DNA from: Euleptes europaea
Taxonomy: Eukaryota > Chordata > Lepidosauria > Squamata > Sphaerodactylidae
NCBI RefSeq assembly: GCF_029931775.1
Contig: NC_079312.1
Coordinates: 13,895,821 to 13,959,820, forward strand
Length of the DNA stretch: 64,000 nucleotides
Reading direction: 5' to 3'
Each line of letters begins with the position of its first letter. Within the stretch, counting starts at the first letter, position 1. The position numbers and the translations under genes were made by a program. The notes beneath the pieces were generated by a model. The model was not told where the DNA came from, made no database searches, and saw nothing but the letters and a program-made list of their open reading frames with translations. Shown piece by piece: positions 41,977-52,221 of the stretch.

Positions 41977-42170
41977 TAGGGCTGCCAACTCTGGATTGGG
42001 GAATTTCTGGAGATTTGGGGAGGTGGAGTCTGAAGAGGGCAGGGTTTGGGGAGCAGAGGGAACTTACAAGGGATACTATGGAGCCCACCCTCCAAATCTG
42101 CCCCTCTCTCCAGAGGAACTGATCTCTGTAGTCTGGAGATCCAACTCCCAAACTGGAGTTGGCAAGCCTA
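41977..42170 (-). mobile_element. MITE, TAGGGTTGCCA family
   Basis: TAGGGCTGCCAACTCTGG to GAGTTGGCAAGCCTA. Confidence 0.7.
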
Positions 42171-42327
42171 CTAACACGATACGCAAGTCTGTGTTTCTGG
42201 CCTCACAGGTACACCACTATGATGTGACTGCAGGGATCAGCTCAGTATTTTGTTAGCCAAAAACTGGCAATGACCTACCTTTCCCTATTTCCCCCCCTAT
42301 TCCATTCAAGACCTTTTCAATAGCCAT

Positions 42328-42572
42328 GACTGAGGCTATCGTACTTTGGTCACATTACGAGAAGACAAGAGTCACTGGAAAAGACAATAATGCTAGGAAA
42401 AGTTGAAGGCAGCAGGAAAAGAGGAAGACCCAACAGGAGATGAATTGACTCTACAAAGGAAGCCACGGCCCTCAATTTGCAAGACCTGAGCAAGGCTGTT
42501 AAAGATAGGACATTTTGGAGGACATTGATTCATAGGGTCTCCACAAGTAGGAAGCAACTTGACAGCACTTAA
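42328..42572 (+). mobile_element. RTE/BovB-like LINE 3' end
   Basis: GAGGCTATCGTACTTTGGTC to GCAACTTGACAGCACTTAAC, same C-terminal region as at 17.9 kb plus the 3' end. Confidence 0.65.
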
Positions 42573-42719
42573 CAATAGCCATGATAGCTAAACAGAACCT
42601 CCATGTCCCCTGCAGTATACCTTTGAACATCAACTGCTGAGTGGGGAAGGGAAAATAGAATCAGGGAGAATGCTTTGAGCCTTTAGCATCCTCACCTGTG
42701 GGCACCAATACACATGAAG

Positions 42720-42900
42720 CTGCATTATACTGATTCAGACCATTGGTCCATCAGGTTGGGTTTGTCTACTTAGACTGACAGGAGTCTCTGGTAGAGGTCT
42801 TTCACATCACCTACTACCTCATCTTTTCAACTGGAGAAACTGGGGACTGAACCTGAGACCCTCTGCATGCCAAGCAGGTGCTCTGACACAGAGCCATGTC
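42720..42900 (-). repeat. tRNA-Ala-like SINE, family C
   Basis: CATGAAGCTGCATTATACTG tail to a tRNA-like head GACACAGAGCCATG, minus strand. Confidence 0.6.
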
Positions 42901-43354
42901 TTCTGGGAGCATTTGGCTGACTACTGTGGAAAACCAGCACACTTCCTTTTACATTGTTAAATAATGGTCAGGCGTTCCGTTCAAGATGTCACAGGTGAAG
43001 AAATACACTTTGCTTAAACAAGAGGCTAAATATCCACCTCCCCTCACCTCCAGAGTGGCTTCTCAAAGTGAAAACTCCAGAGGGGTAGCTGTGTTTAGTC
43101 TATTGTAGCAAATCAAACCAGAAGTCCGGTGGCATTTTTGAGACTAACATTTATTCCATGGGACTTCTGTTTCATCTCTCTAAGGAAACCCGTTATTCAG
43201 ACTGAAGAACCATATCAGGCCATGTGGGTTTATATAGAAGATAGTAGGACAGGGATTAGTTCCATTGGATCACCTGACTCCTAGACTAGAAGGACTTTGC
43301 CCAGAGATACATGTTGAGCTGAAATGGAAGCAGAACTCATATTTGCGCTCTTAT

Positions 43355-43567
43355 TCTGAACATATGAAGCTGCCTTATACTGAATCAGAGATCCTTGGTC
43401 TATCAGAGTCAGTATTGTCTACTCAGACCGGCAGCAGCTCTCCAGGGTTTCAGGAAAATGTCTTTCACATCACCTAGTACCTCATCTTTTCAAATGGAGA
43501 TGCTGGGGATTGAACCTGGGACCTTCTGCATGACAAGCAGATGCTCTATCACTGAGCCACAGCCCCT
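43355..43567 (-). repeat. tRNA-Ala-like SINE, family C
   Basis: ATATGAAGCTGCCTTATACTG to CACTGAGCCACAGCCCC on the minus strand; near full length. Confidence 0.65.
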
Positions 43568-44058
43568 CCCCATCCTCTATCCTGTCCCTCTCCCTACACC
43601 CTCCAGTGTTATGGTAAGATGGGGACTTCTGACGTGGAACCATGCAAGGTGAGACACTAACATCCACACCCTGAAGATTATTCCCCTTGAAATAATAGCC
43701 AACGTTCAGAAGCAGCATAGCTCTGAATACCAGTTGTAAAGGAGGAAGGGATGGGTGGTTTCCTTCCTGCTCCTCTTCTTGGAAGCATCTATATGGCCAC
43801 TGTGGGAAACAGGATGCTGATTTATGGTTTGATCTATGGTCTTAGCTTCTCTACCCCCTTAATATTTCCTTTTGAGAGAATACATCCTTAGGATAGTAAT
43901 GAGAACGACAAGGAAGGAGAGGGAAGAAAACACGTGTTGGGGTCTGGATTCCCGAAAGAAATTCCTCCCACTTAAAAAAAAAATACACAGAACAATTAAT
44001 GACAACTTATGTAATTTTAGTAAGTATGCTGGGTCCCTTTTAATTCTGCCTCCCACAG

Positions 44059-45296
44059 TCAGTCTGGCATCTCTCTTATGTGGGTTCGTGCATGTGAAAT
44101 GAGGCTCGACCGCTGAGAGAAGCGTTTCCCACAATCTGAGCACTCATGTGGCTTCTCGCCTGTGTGGACCCTCTGGTGCCTCATGAGGACCGAACTCTGA
44201 CTGAAGCTCTTCCCGCAGTCCAAGCATTCATAGGGCTTCTCGCCTGTGTGGGTCCTTCGGTGCGTTCGGAGACTCGAGCTGACAATGAAACATTTCCCAC
44301 AGTCTGGGCACTTATAAGGTCTCTCTCCTGTGTGGGTTCTCTCGTGGGCCACAAGGTTTCCTCTCTGCACAAAGCTTTTCCCACAGTCTGAGCACTGGTA
44401 GGGCTTTTCCCCGATATGTATCTGCTGGTGTGTGAGGAGGGCGGAGCTTAAACTGAAGCTTTTGCCACAGTCTGAACATTTATAGGGTTTTTCTCCTGTG
44501 TGGGTCTCCTCATGGACTATGAGCCTGGATCTGTGAATAAATGTCTTCCCACACTCGGCACACTTATGCGGCTTCTCTCCCCTATGCGCTCTCTCATGGG
44601 CCACTAAAGTCGACCTATCGACAAAGCTTTTCCCGCACTTGGTGCAGCAGTATGGTTTTTGTCCCGTGTGGGTTCTTTTGTGGACAATGAGGCCTGACTG
44701 ATGAGTGAAGCTCTTCCCACAGTCCAAACACACAAAGGGCTTCTCTCCCGTGTGGGTTCTCTGATGCGCACCGAAACTGGTTTTGTGGCGGAAGAGTTTC
44801 CCACAGTCCGGACACGTGTACGGCCGCTCTGCCGTGTGCAGCTTCTGATGTCTGTAGAGATGTGAGCTCAAACGGAACCGTTTCCCACAATGGGCGCACT
44901 GAAAAGGTTTTTCTCCCGTGTGGGTCCTCTCATGAGCAACAAGGTTGGATCTATAATGGAAGCTTTTCCCACATTCCAGACATTTGTGGAGTTTGTCAAT
45001 GATGTTTGTTTCATCACATGGAATGAGGAGAGAGGTCTGACCACATTCAATCCCATGCCCGATCCTCTGGTGCTCATCTGAGTCACTGCAGTCTTTGTAG
45101 ACCACTGGACAGGAAGAAGATTTCTCAGATCTCTTCTCTGCTGAGTTTCCAAGTTGACTTTCAACATCATCTCCTGGCTGAGGGAACAAGGTCATTCTCT
45201 CTTTGGTACATCCTAATGACTTCTCTTGCTTTTTCTCATGCGGTGGCCTTTCCTGTGGTGTAAGCATGTCTTCTGCCTCATTCCAAGACCCATAAC
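44059..45296 (-). CDS. zinc-finger exon with 11 C2H2 fingers (5' exons not found)
   Basis: Enters in phase 1 after GGTTTTCAG ([18 protein letters not shown]) and runs to a stop after HIREMPD. A spacer of about 100 residues is followed by 11 intact fingers from [14 protein letters not shown] to [14 protein letters not shown] with TGEKP linkers. No SCAN or KRAB-like exon was found between it and 48.9 kb; the GC-rich region at 48.2-48.9 kb could be its promoter. An in-exon start at the MLTPQERPP methionine (45267) is possible. A 696-bp hAT element sits 214 bp upstream. Confidence 0.87.
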
Positions 45297-45509
45297 CTGA
45301 AAACCATAAAATCACAATGTTAACAGAAGATGAAGAGGAAGCTCAGTTACATGACACCCCCAACTTCATCCTGGGGGCTGTAAGATCAGCCGATGAAGGA
45401 GACTGGTTTCCAACATGTGCAGGGTCTTTTTAGTTGTGGCTCTACTGCTGTGGAATGTTCTGGAACGTAAGAAGAGCCCTGCTGGAGTGGACCACAGGTC
45501 TATCTAGTC

Positions 45510-46205
45510 CAGGGGTGGGGAACATCAGGCCCGGGGACCATTTAAGGCCCGCAAAATCATTTGGTCTGGCCCTCTGTGGGTCCTGGCAGATCTCTAGCTC
45601 AGAAGGATCTAAAACTGGTGAACCGCTCCCTCCCGCTGCCAGGAATAGCCTCTAATCAAGGCAGATGTGAGTTTGTTTTGCTGAGAAAAGGAACCTTTTT
45701 CCCCCTTGCAGAAGAGTCATTAGCTATGGAGCTGCTAGGGCTGCCCAAGAAACTGTGTTAACCCTTTCCCACCCGGGCCATGGAGAAACATATTCCCTCT
45801 GTACTACAAGAGGGCTGGGGATGGAAGTGGTGACAATGGAGGAGTTAAAGGAGGCAGGGCCAGAATGCGAGGGGGGGAGTGAGTTCTTAGTCAGTGTGTC
45901 CTTATTTCATCTCTGCAGGCGGAGGCAGCAGGAGCTGGCTGTAGAATCCAGCCCCGACCATGCAGAGAAGAAGCAACTCCGGCGTGCGGCTAGATGGCTA
46001 CGGCCAGCTAGTGCAATGCCCGGCTGGTGCAACAGAGTGCTCCACCGATTGGATGCCTGCCTGCTTGCCACGGGGGGATTATCTGGGGCAGATGCCTGTT
46101 TGGGGCTTGGTTGGCTAATCTTTAAGTTGGTAATTTTGTACGGCCTGTAAATGATGTTATAAATATCCAAATGGCCCTTGGCGGAAAAAAGGTTCCCCAC
46201 CCCTG
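45510..46205 (+). mobile_element. hAT-type element, CAGGGGTGGGGAAC family, 696 bp
   Basis: Perfect 14-bp terminal repeats and a perfect 8-bp duplication ATCTAGTC (45502-45509, 46206-46213). No transposase frame was recognised, so non-autonomous. Confidence 0.87.
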
Positions 46206-46209
46206 ATCT

Positions 46210-47065
46210 AGTCCAACATCTTGGGTTGGAACCCAACTAGATGCAAAGACTTTCACATGCCGAATGTGACCTTCCCACCACTGCCACAGCCATGGTAGAC
46301 CAAAATGTCCCCTGAATTCCTCTTTCTGGGGGTTCCCCTCCCCTGCCTCAAGAAGGAAGAAGTGGGAAAATTGTCCTCCACAGGCAGAAGTCCTTGCAAC
46401 TATAGAAACGTCTGGCCTGGATCCAACCCTCTGTTTTTAACAACAAACCACCAGATGCTTCTAGAAGGTACACAAGTACGGTATGAAGACAACAGCCTGC
46501 CCTTGTCTGACCTTCCCATGGGTATCCAAAGGCATACTGCCTTTGAGCATGGAGGTTCCATTTATGGCTCTCAGCCAATGATGGATTTATTCCCTGAAAA
46601 GGGAGACATGCTTTTATTGCAAAATGCTGTGGAGCTACTGTAGTGAGAAGAACAATACACTGTATGTGAGAGTTTGTCATTTTCTTTCACCGTACATATT
46701 GAAAGCACAGCCTTACTGTTATTATTACTGATGTGAATAATCGCAAGCCACAGCCTAGGGCATTCAGTATTCCTTCACTGAACAGTGCCTAGTGTAGCAT
46801 TATGCAATAATATTTATTGCACCCTCACTTTCTGTATAATCTTGTTTTTACCTCACTGTCTTTTAATTCTTGTATTCCAGTTTTTTCTATCATTGATGAT
46901 ATACGGTAACTTATTCTGGTTTTTCACTGCACTATTTTCTAAGCTTCGCATTTTACCTTGCGTCTCAGCAAGCAAGTGGACTATAAACATGTTAAATAAT
47001 TATAATAATTATTAATATGATGGGTTGCAAGCCACATACAGTTGTGTTCCATTTTATTTCATTGT
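46210..47065. other. upstream of the 11-finger exon, unassigned
   Basis: A CR1-like piece near 46400-46580 (CACCAGATGCTTCTAGAAGG, GGCATACTGCCTTTGAGCAT), then AT-rich sequence. No KRAB-like or SCAN exon found. Confidence 0.45.
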
Positions 47066-47067
47066 AC

Positions 47068-47370
47068 ATAAGAAGAATGTTGGTTTTTATATGCCGACTT
47101 TCTCTACCACTTAAGGGAGACTCAAACCGGCTTACAATCACCTTCCCTTCCCCTCCCAACAGACACCCTGTGAGGTAGGTGAGGCTGAGAGAGTGAGACT
47201 TGCCTAAGGTCACCCAGCTGGCTTTGTGTGTAGGAGTGGGGAAACAAATCCAGTTCACCAGATTAGCCTCCGCCGCTCATGTGGAGGACTGGGGAATCAA
47301 ACCTGGTTCTCCAGATCAGAGTCCACCGCTCCAAACCACCGCTCTTAATCACTACACCATGCTGGCTCTT
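47068..47370 (-). repeat. tRNA-derived SINE, family A
   Basis: Near full-length minus-strand copy. Confidence 0.7.
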
Positions 47371-47419
47371 AAGGGCAAATAATAATAGAAGCACCAGATT
47401 AACCCTTATTGTTATTATT

Positions 47420-47556
47420 ATTTGCCCTTAAGTCACAGCTGACTCATGGCGACCCTGTAGGGTTTTCAAGGCAAGAGGCAAACGTGGTTTTCTACTGCCT
47501 GCCTCTGCATAGCAATCTTGGACTTCCCTGGTGGTCTCCCATCCAAGAATTAACCA
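47420..47556 (-). repeat. 5S-derived SINE, truncated by a foldback element
   Basis: Tail and linker to GTCTCCCATCCAAGAATTAA; the 5S part ends where the palindromic element at 47550 begins. Confidence 0.55.
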
Positions 47557-47695
47557 AGGGCAAAAACGCATGGTTGCTTTATCCTCCTTTAATCCCTGTT
47601 TCAGCCAGGATTCAGCCTAGATCGAACACATGTGCGTTCGATCCTGGCTAAAACAGGGATTAAAGGAGGATAAAGTGACCATGCGTTTTTGCCCC
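47550..47695. repeat. near-perfect foldback element
   Basis: Arms of about 53 bp (GGGCAAAAACGCATGG to CAGCCAGGA, and inverse TCCTGGCTAAAAC to CCATGCGTTTTTGCCC) around a 35-bp centre that itself contains ATCGAACACATGTGCGTTCGAT. Confidence 0.78.
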
Positions 47696-47820
47696 AAGTC
47701 AGGATACCCTTATTATTACTTGCAAAGCATCAGCTCAGCTTCCTGCCAGTTTCCTTCACTGTGCGGAGTTGAGATATTATTATTACTTGCAAATGCACCC
47801 TGGGCATGCTCCACTCCATG

Positions 47821-48190
47821 TATGCATGGGAGGTTTTGCTTTGGATTCGCCGCTCTAGATGCACATTTTCCCCATCCGGATTCTCAAAACTCAACAATAA
47901 GCCCCCATGGGATGGGGAAAATGTGCATTTGTGTGTGTGTTAAGTGCCGTCAAGTCGCTTCCGACTCATGGCGACCCTATGAATGAAAGTCCTCCAAAAT
48001 GTCCTGTCTTTGACAGCCTTGCTCAGATCCTGCAAATTGAAGGCTGTGGCTTCCTTTATTGAGTCCATCCATCTCTTGTCGGGTCTTCCTCTTTTCCTGC
48101 TGCCTTCAACTTTTCCTAGCATGACTGTCTTTTCCGGTGAAATGTGCATCTACAGAGCGGCAAACCCAAGGCAAAACCTCCCATGCATCT
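47821..48190. repeat. inverted arms surrounding a LINE end
   Basis: 47821-47869 (TATGCATGGGAGGTTTTGC) is inverted at 48143-48190. A second inverted pair lies inside (47861-47877 and 47911-47929, GCACATTTTCCCCATCC). The LINE end 47935-48136 sits within. Confidence 0.68.
47935..48136 (-). mobile_element. RTE/BovB-like LINE 3' end inside a foldback element
   Basis: The minus strand reads KTVMLGKVEGSRKRGRPDKR and RVAMSRKRLDGT. Inverted arms of another element lie on both sides (47821-47869 and 48143-48190). Confidence 0.68.
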
Positions 48191-48199
48191 CAGAAGGGA

Positions 48200-48900
48200 A
48201 TAAACGCCACCGATTTCGGTGGGGGCTTGCTTGCGGGTAAAGATGCACAGGATCGGGGCTGCCTTCGCTTCAGTTTGGAAAAGAGGAGATATGGGGGGAA
48301 AGGGTGGGGTTAAACCCGGGTCTTTCGGCCCACACCCACCTCGCCGCCGCCGCTGCTGCTTGAATCCCAGGTCCGAAACAGACTTTTTAAAAGGGGGGTG
48401 ATGGCAGTGTCTTGTTCGGGATCCTTCTCGGCTCTTCCCGGTTTCCTCTCCCCCACTTTGCACCCTCAACTGGCTCCAGCCCCTTCATGCACTCAAACCC
48501 CACATCATTCACATGGGATGAAGGGGGAGATCGACCCGGATTTTGCACGCATCTGACCTCGGAAGCTCAGCGCCGCGGATTTCCCTCGGGCCGGCCAAAA
48601 GAGAGCAAGCCAGCCGCCTCCGCCTCCTCTCTGGAGCCCTCTGCTGGCCGCCGCTTAGGCAAAGCCGCCCCCTTGGCTGCGTTCCGACGACCAAGCGGGA
48701 AGCGTGTCTGACCCCCATCCCCGGCCTTCGAGGAACTTCAGTGCTGCTGAAGCTCAAGGGATTCAATGCAAAGTGGAGTTTGCTGTCGGAAGACTTGGGA
48801 GACGCTTGCTGCAGATTCTTGCGGGAACGGAACACGTCGGAATCTGCCTCCTCCGGTTCTCTCTTTCCTCCAGTCCTAGGGAAGTCGGTGTAGCAGGCTG
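48200..48900. promoter_or_regulatory. CpG-rich region, possible promoter of the 11-finger gene
   Basis: GC- and CpG-dense with a short CGC/CTG run (48345-48362), a CTCF-like motif and no long reading frame with family resemblance. Minus-strand GGCGAG before GTGGGT (about 48347) could be a donor. Which strand it serves is unknown. Confidence 0.35.
48635..48650 (-). promoter_or_regulatory. CTCF-like motif in CpG island
   Basis: The minus strand reads GGCCAGCAGAGGGCT, another CTCF core-like match, inside the GC-rich stretch at 48.2-48.9 kb. Confidence 0.4.
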
Positions 48901-49003
48901 GTTATTAATGCTTTGCAGAGGAAGTGGTTTTGTGTGTGTGTGTGTGTGTGTAAAAGAAACGAGAAGAAGAAAGGAGAATCTGATTTGGGGATTGAGAAAA
49001 GTG

Positions 49004-49350
49004 GGCAACCACAAGATCCCAAGACATCAAGCATGGTTACAAGATCCCAAGACATCAAGCATGGTTACAAGATCCCAAGACATCAAGCATGGTTACAAGA
49101 TCCCAAGACATCAAGCATGATTAACAAGATCCCAAGACATCAAGCATGGTTACAAGATCCCAACACATCAAGCATGGTTACAAGATCCCAAGACATCAAG
49201 CATGGTTACAAGATCCCAACACATCAAGCGTGGTTACAAGATCCCAACACATCAAGCATGGTTAACAAGATCCCAACACATCAAGCATGGTTAAACAAGA
49301 TCCCAACACATCAGGCATGGTTAACAAGATCCCAACACATTAAGCACGGT
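49004..49350 (+). repeat. 28-bp minisatellite, about 12 copies
   Basis: Unit AAGATCCCAAGACATCAAGC plus ATGGTTAC. Later copies have CAACACATC in place of CAAGACATC. The long frame across it follows from the unit and is not a gene. Confidence 0.93.
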
Positions 49351-49351
49351 T

Positions 49352-49672
49352 AGACAAATCCCTAGAATATATTACTATGGCACAATTAACAGAATACATG
49401 AAAGATACACGAAAGAAAGAATACACGAGAACAAAATCATGAGAGATGGAGATCCTTTTATGAATTTATTAAAAACACCAGACAAAAGATCTAATTAAAT
49501 CAACTTACTACTAGGGGGGAAAAATTAATAATATGGAAGACGGTATTATAAAGAGGGATAGATATTGTTAGATATCAACAAAATGATATGTAAATAATAT
49601 TATTTTCCCTTTCCCTATTTTTTATCTTGTATATCAACTTATAAATGGGAAAAAATAATAAAAAGAGAAAAG
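49352..49672 (+). mobile_element. L1-like LINE 3' end
   Basis: GAGATCCTTTTATGAATTTAT followed by an AT-rich stretch ending AATAATAAAAAGAGAAAAG, and CTTGTATATCAACTTATAAA. Directly follows the 28-bp minisatellite. Confidence 0.4.
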
Positions 49673-49914
49673 TGGGCAACCCTTCATACACTTCGGAGGG
49701 CAATACCAATTAGGGAGGGGCACCACACCTTCCAATTTTGTAGTTGCTGGTGAAGCATGGTCTCTATTTGCCCTTTGGGGAAATGCCCTTGTCAATTTTT
49801 TCATAGCTCAGATCACCAAAGTTGACGTCCTTCGGGGATCAGCTTCCAACCTGAATTTCTAAAGTTAAAACTCAAAAGCGTGGGGTGGAGTCAGACACGC
49901 TATACCTAATTCAC

Positions 49915-49985
49915 GAAAGCTCATACCCTGCCAGAAAATATTTTTGTTAGTCTTTAAGGTGCTACTGGACTCTTGCTCTGTTCTA
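49915..49985 (+). repeat. foldback-family single arm
   Basis: CGAAAGCTCATACCCTGCC to GCTACTGGACTCTTGCTC only. Confidence 0.6.
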
Positions 49986-50099
49986 ATGCTATACCTAGCG
50001 TGCATGTGTGTAAGGGCAGCACGTAAACACGAAGGCCTTGTTTGGTGCTCAGCCTGACCCATTGACTCATTGAAACCACGATATATTTTGAACTTTTGA

Positions 50100-50167
50100 G
50101 GCTTGTGTTAGAGGCATGGTTCTAGCCTTAGGTGCAAGGGATCCTGGGTTCAAGTTCTGGCATGCCC
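50100..50167 (+). pseudogene. tRNA-Pro (AGG)-like relic
   Basis: GGCTTG start, TTCTAGCCTTAGGTGCAAG anticodon arm (loop with AGG), GGGTTCAAGTTC B box and CATGCCC end resemble tRNA-Pro, with several changes and a gap in the D arm. Its 3' part is included in a 78-bp tandem duplication. Confidence 0.45.
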
Positions 50168-50300
50168 ATGTTGATCATTGGGAAGTGGGGTCTATACCCC
50201 TCCTCATGGTGAGGCTGGACGGTGGGTTCAAGTTCTGGCATGCCCATGTTGATCATTGGGAAGTGGGGTCTATACCCCTCCTCATGGTGAGGCTGGACGG
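50145..50300 (+). repeat. 78-bp tandem duplication
   Basis: 50145-50222 and 50223-50300 are essentially identical copies beginning TGGGTTCAAGTTCTGG. The near identity points to a recent event. Confidence 0.85.
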
Positions 50301-50660
50301 TGGGTTGGCTGTTCCTAGCCAGTAAGGGAGCCCCAGATATCTTCCTTTACCCCGTGACCCACCAATTTTGCTGTCTAGTGATCTGGGAAACAGTGCAGAT
50401 AGGCCAACCTTTGCACAATGCTTTCTCCTCTGCCCAATTTTTTTAAAAAGGCTCAGTGAGGGAGAGAGTTAAACCTACTTATGTAGAGGAAAACAGATTA
50501 GTATTCTGTTTCCCTCACCACTCAGCCACAGACAGACACGTCCAAAGATATCCCTGCGGGCATTCAAATCACCATCTGGCTAACAGCCAGATGTGCTTGC
50601 TGATTGCGCCGCAGAGTCGACAGGTTGACAGGAGCCAGAGGAGTTCCTCCCCAGCCAGCC

Positions 50661-50732
50661 AGCGGAGTGCCGCAGTGGAAGCGTGCTGGGCCCATAACCC
50701 AGAGGTCGATGGATCGAATCCATCCTCTGCTA
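50661..50732 (+). tRNA. tRNA-iMet (CAT), initiator
   Basis: 72 nt with CTGGGCCCATAACCCAG anticodon arm and AGGTCGATGGATCGAA T arm, both specific to the eukaryotic initiator; A1 and the ATCGAA loop are present. Differs from my memory of the human gene at four sites: a G:T pair in the acceptor stem, C for G at position 10 (weakening the D stem), T in the D loop, and T for A at position 60. TTTT follows at 50749-50752. Probably a gene; slight decay is possible. Confidence 0.82.
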
Positions 50733-50964
50733 TGTGTGGGGCTTCTCCTTTTAGCCTTCAAATATTTCCTTCTGCTCTTTGCCACCCTAAGGCAGCAATT
50801 TGCAGTGACGCAGAGGCCTAGACCAGGGTCCATGATGAGCATCCAGGAGTGCCCCCCATTCCCAAGCCAGGCCTGGGAGGACTACTATCGGTGAGAACAT
50901 ACCTGAGACTCTTGTTTTGCTGCCTTCATTTACCCAGTGGGTAGTGCAGAAAGGCTGGCGTTAA

Positions 50965-51195
50965 CTAGGTTGCCAGGTCCTGGCCACGTGGGGTGGGGGA
51001 CTTCCATCCACGTGGTGATGTCACTTGCCATGTGCCGAGAAGTGACATCAGCATGTCACAGGCAATGCTGTGGCATTTGGGCAAAACTATGGTTTAACCA
51101 TAGAGTTTTGCCCAAATGCCAGTGTGTCCCCCGTGATGTGTTAGAGTCACTTCCAGGCACACAGGGAGTGATGTCAGTGTGTCGAGATGCTGCCA
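50965..51195. repeat. palindromic MITE
   Basis: Centre 51072-51120 is an almost perfect palindrome (GGCATTTGGGCAAAACTATGG and its inverse), with GAAGTGACATCAGC and GTCACTTCC on either side. Confidence 0.7.
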
Positions 51196-51411
51196 ATGAC
51201 ACCGTCCCAGTTTCCTACCATTTCCCCCCTTCTAGCCAGCTCGATGGTGGGAAGCACCTGCTGGCGGCAGGGGATGCCCCACCGCAAGCAGAGGCTTCGT
51301 AAGCTTATGACGTTTTCATGACACCTTCTCCTATGGCAAAATAATAATAATAAAATAAAATAGAGACCTGGCCAGAAAAGTCTCTGCCTGTCCCAGGTGG
51401 TCTAGTGCAGG

Positions 51412-51525
51412 GGTCCCAACGCCTTTCCTGGTGCCCACCAAGTGTTTTTAGAAAGTGAGCAGGGCAAGTGGCGTTTTCTCCAGCAACTCGCTGTGCTGAT
51501 TTTTTAAAACGTTGCTTAGGCAGAA
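51412..51525 (+). mobile_element. hAT-type MITE, CAGGGGTCCCCAAC family, 5' part
   Basis: CAGGGGTCCCAACGCC to GTTGCTTAGGCAG, cut by the Sauria SINE. Confidence 0.65.
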
Positions 51526-51775
51526 GCAGGAGCCCCGTGGTGCAGAGTGGTAACCTGCAGTACTGCAGTCAAAAGCTCTGCTCACGACCTGAGTTCGATC
51601 CCGACGGAAGTCGGTTTCAGGTAGCTGGCTCGAGGTTGACTCCGCCTTCCATCCTTCCGAGGTCGGTAAAATGAGTACCCAGCTTGCTGGGGGTAAAGGG
51701 AAGCTGACTGGGGAAGGCACTGGCAAACCACCCCATAAACAAAGTCTGCCTAGTAAACATCTGCCTAGTAAACAG
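51526..51775 (+). repeat. Sauria-type tRNA-derived SINE
   Basis: GGAGCCCCGTGGTGCAGAGTGG head, B box GAGTTCGATCCCG, then a body ending in CTGCCTAGTAAAC. Layout and sequence match the Sauria SINE of squamates. It is inserted in a MITE of the GGGGTCCCCAAC family that starts at 51412. Confidence 0.75.
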
Positions 51776-51906
51776 CATTTTTAAAAAATGTTTAAACACT
51801 GATTTTGTTGAAAGTACCAATAAATATATCTTTAATTTTATTGACCATTTACATTTTTATTCCTATGAGTGGTTGTGTAGGTAGGGGCCCCAGTGCACTG
51901 CTTTGG

Positions 51907-51981
51907 CCGGGGGTCTATAAGGCTGTTAAGATGGCCCTGGCTTTCACCGCCATGGCCCGAGTTCGATTCCTGACCAGGGAA
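51907..51981 (+). pseudogene. tRNA-Glu (TTC)-like relic
   Basis: The 3' half (CTTTCACCGCC, GGCCCGAGTTCGATTCC, ACCAGGGAA) matches tRNA-Glu with a TTC anticodon, but the 5' half and D arm are scrambled and the acceptor stem does not close. Likely a dead tRNA gene. Confidence 0.5.
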
Positions 51982-52080
51982 GATTTTTGCCCAATGCTGG
52001 TGGCTTACCCATCACTTGATTTCTCTACATGGTTGTAGCCTACCAGAAACTGGGGCACAGAAAACACTTCTTTGCCTCTC

Positions 52081-52152
52081 TCCCTGGTGGTCTAGTGGTC
52101 AGGATTCAGCGCTCTCACCGCTGCGGCCCGGGTTCAATTCCCGGTCAGGGAA
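52081..52152 (+). tRNA. tRNA-Glu (CTC)
   Basis: 72 nt, acceptor TCCCTGG with CCAGGGA-type closure, A box TCTAGTGGTCAGGA, anticodon arm CAGCG/CTCTCAC/CGCTG, B box GGTTCAATTCC. The anticodon stem has A and T where the usual gene has G and C, a paired change that keeps the stem. TTTTT follows about 20 nt downstream. Looks functional. Confidence 0.9.
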
Positions 52153-52221
52153 GGGGCATGTGTCTCGTTTTTCTTCCTCTCTTGCTTCTGCTGATGCATC
52201 ATCTAGCTTTCCACACAAAAA

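Noticed and set aside
45300-48900. SCAN or KRAB exon for the 11-finger gene
   Set aside because: No MQSWVRE-like segment and no KRAB-like exon with fitting phases found on the minus strand.
48913-49353. 146-codon open frame with repeated TRSQDIKHG-like peptide
   Set aside because: Produced by the 28-bp minisatellite; the unit length cycles through all three frames.
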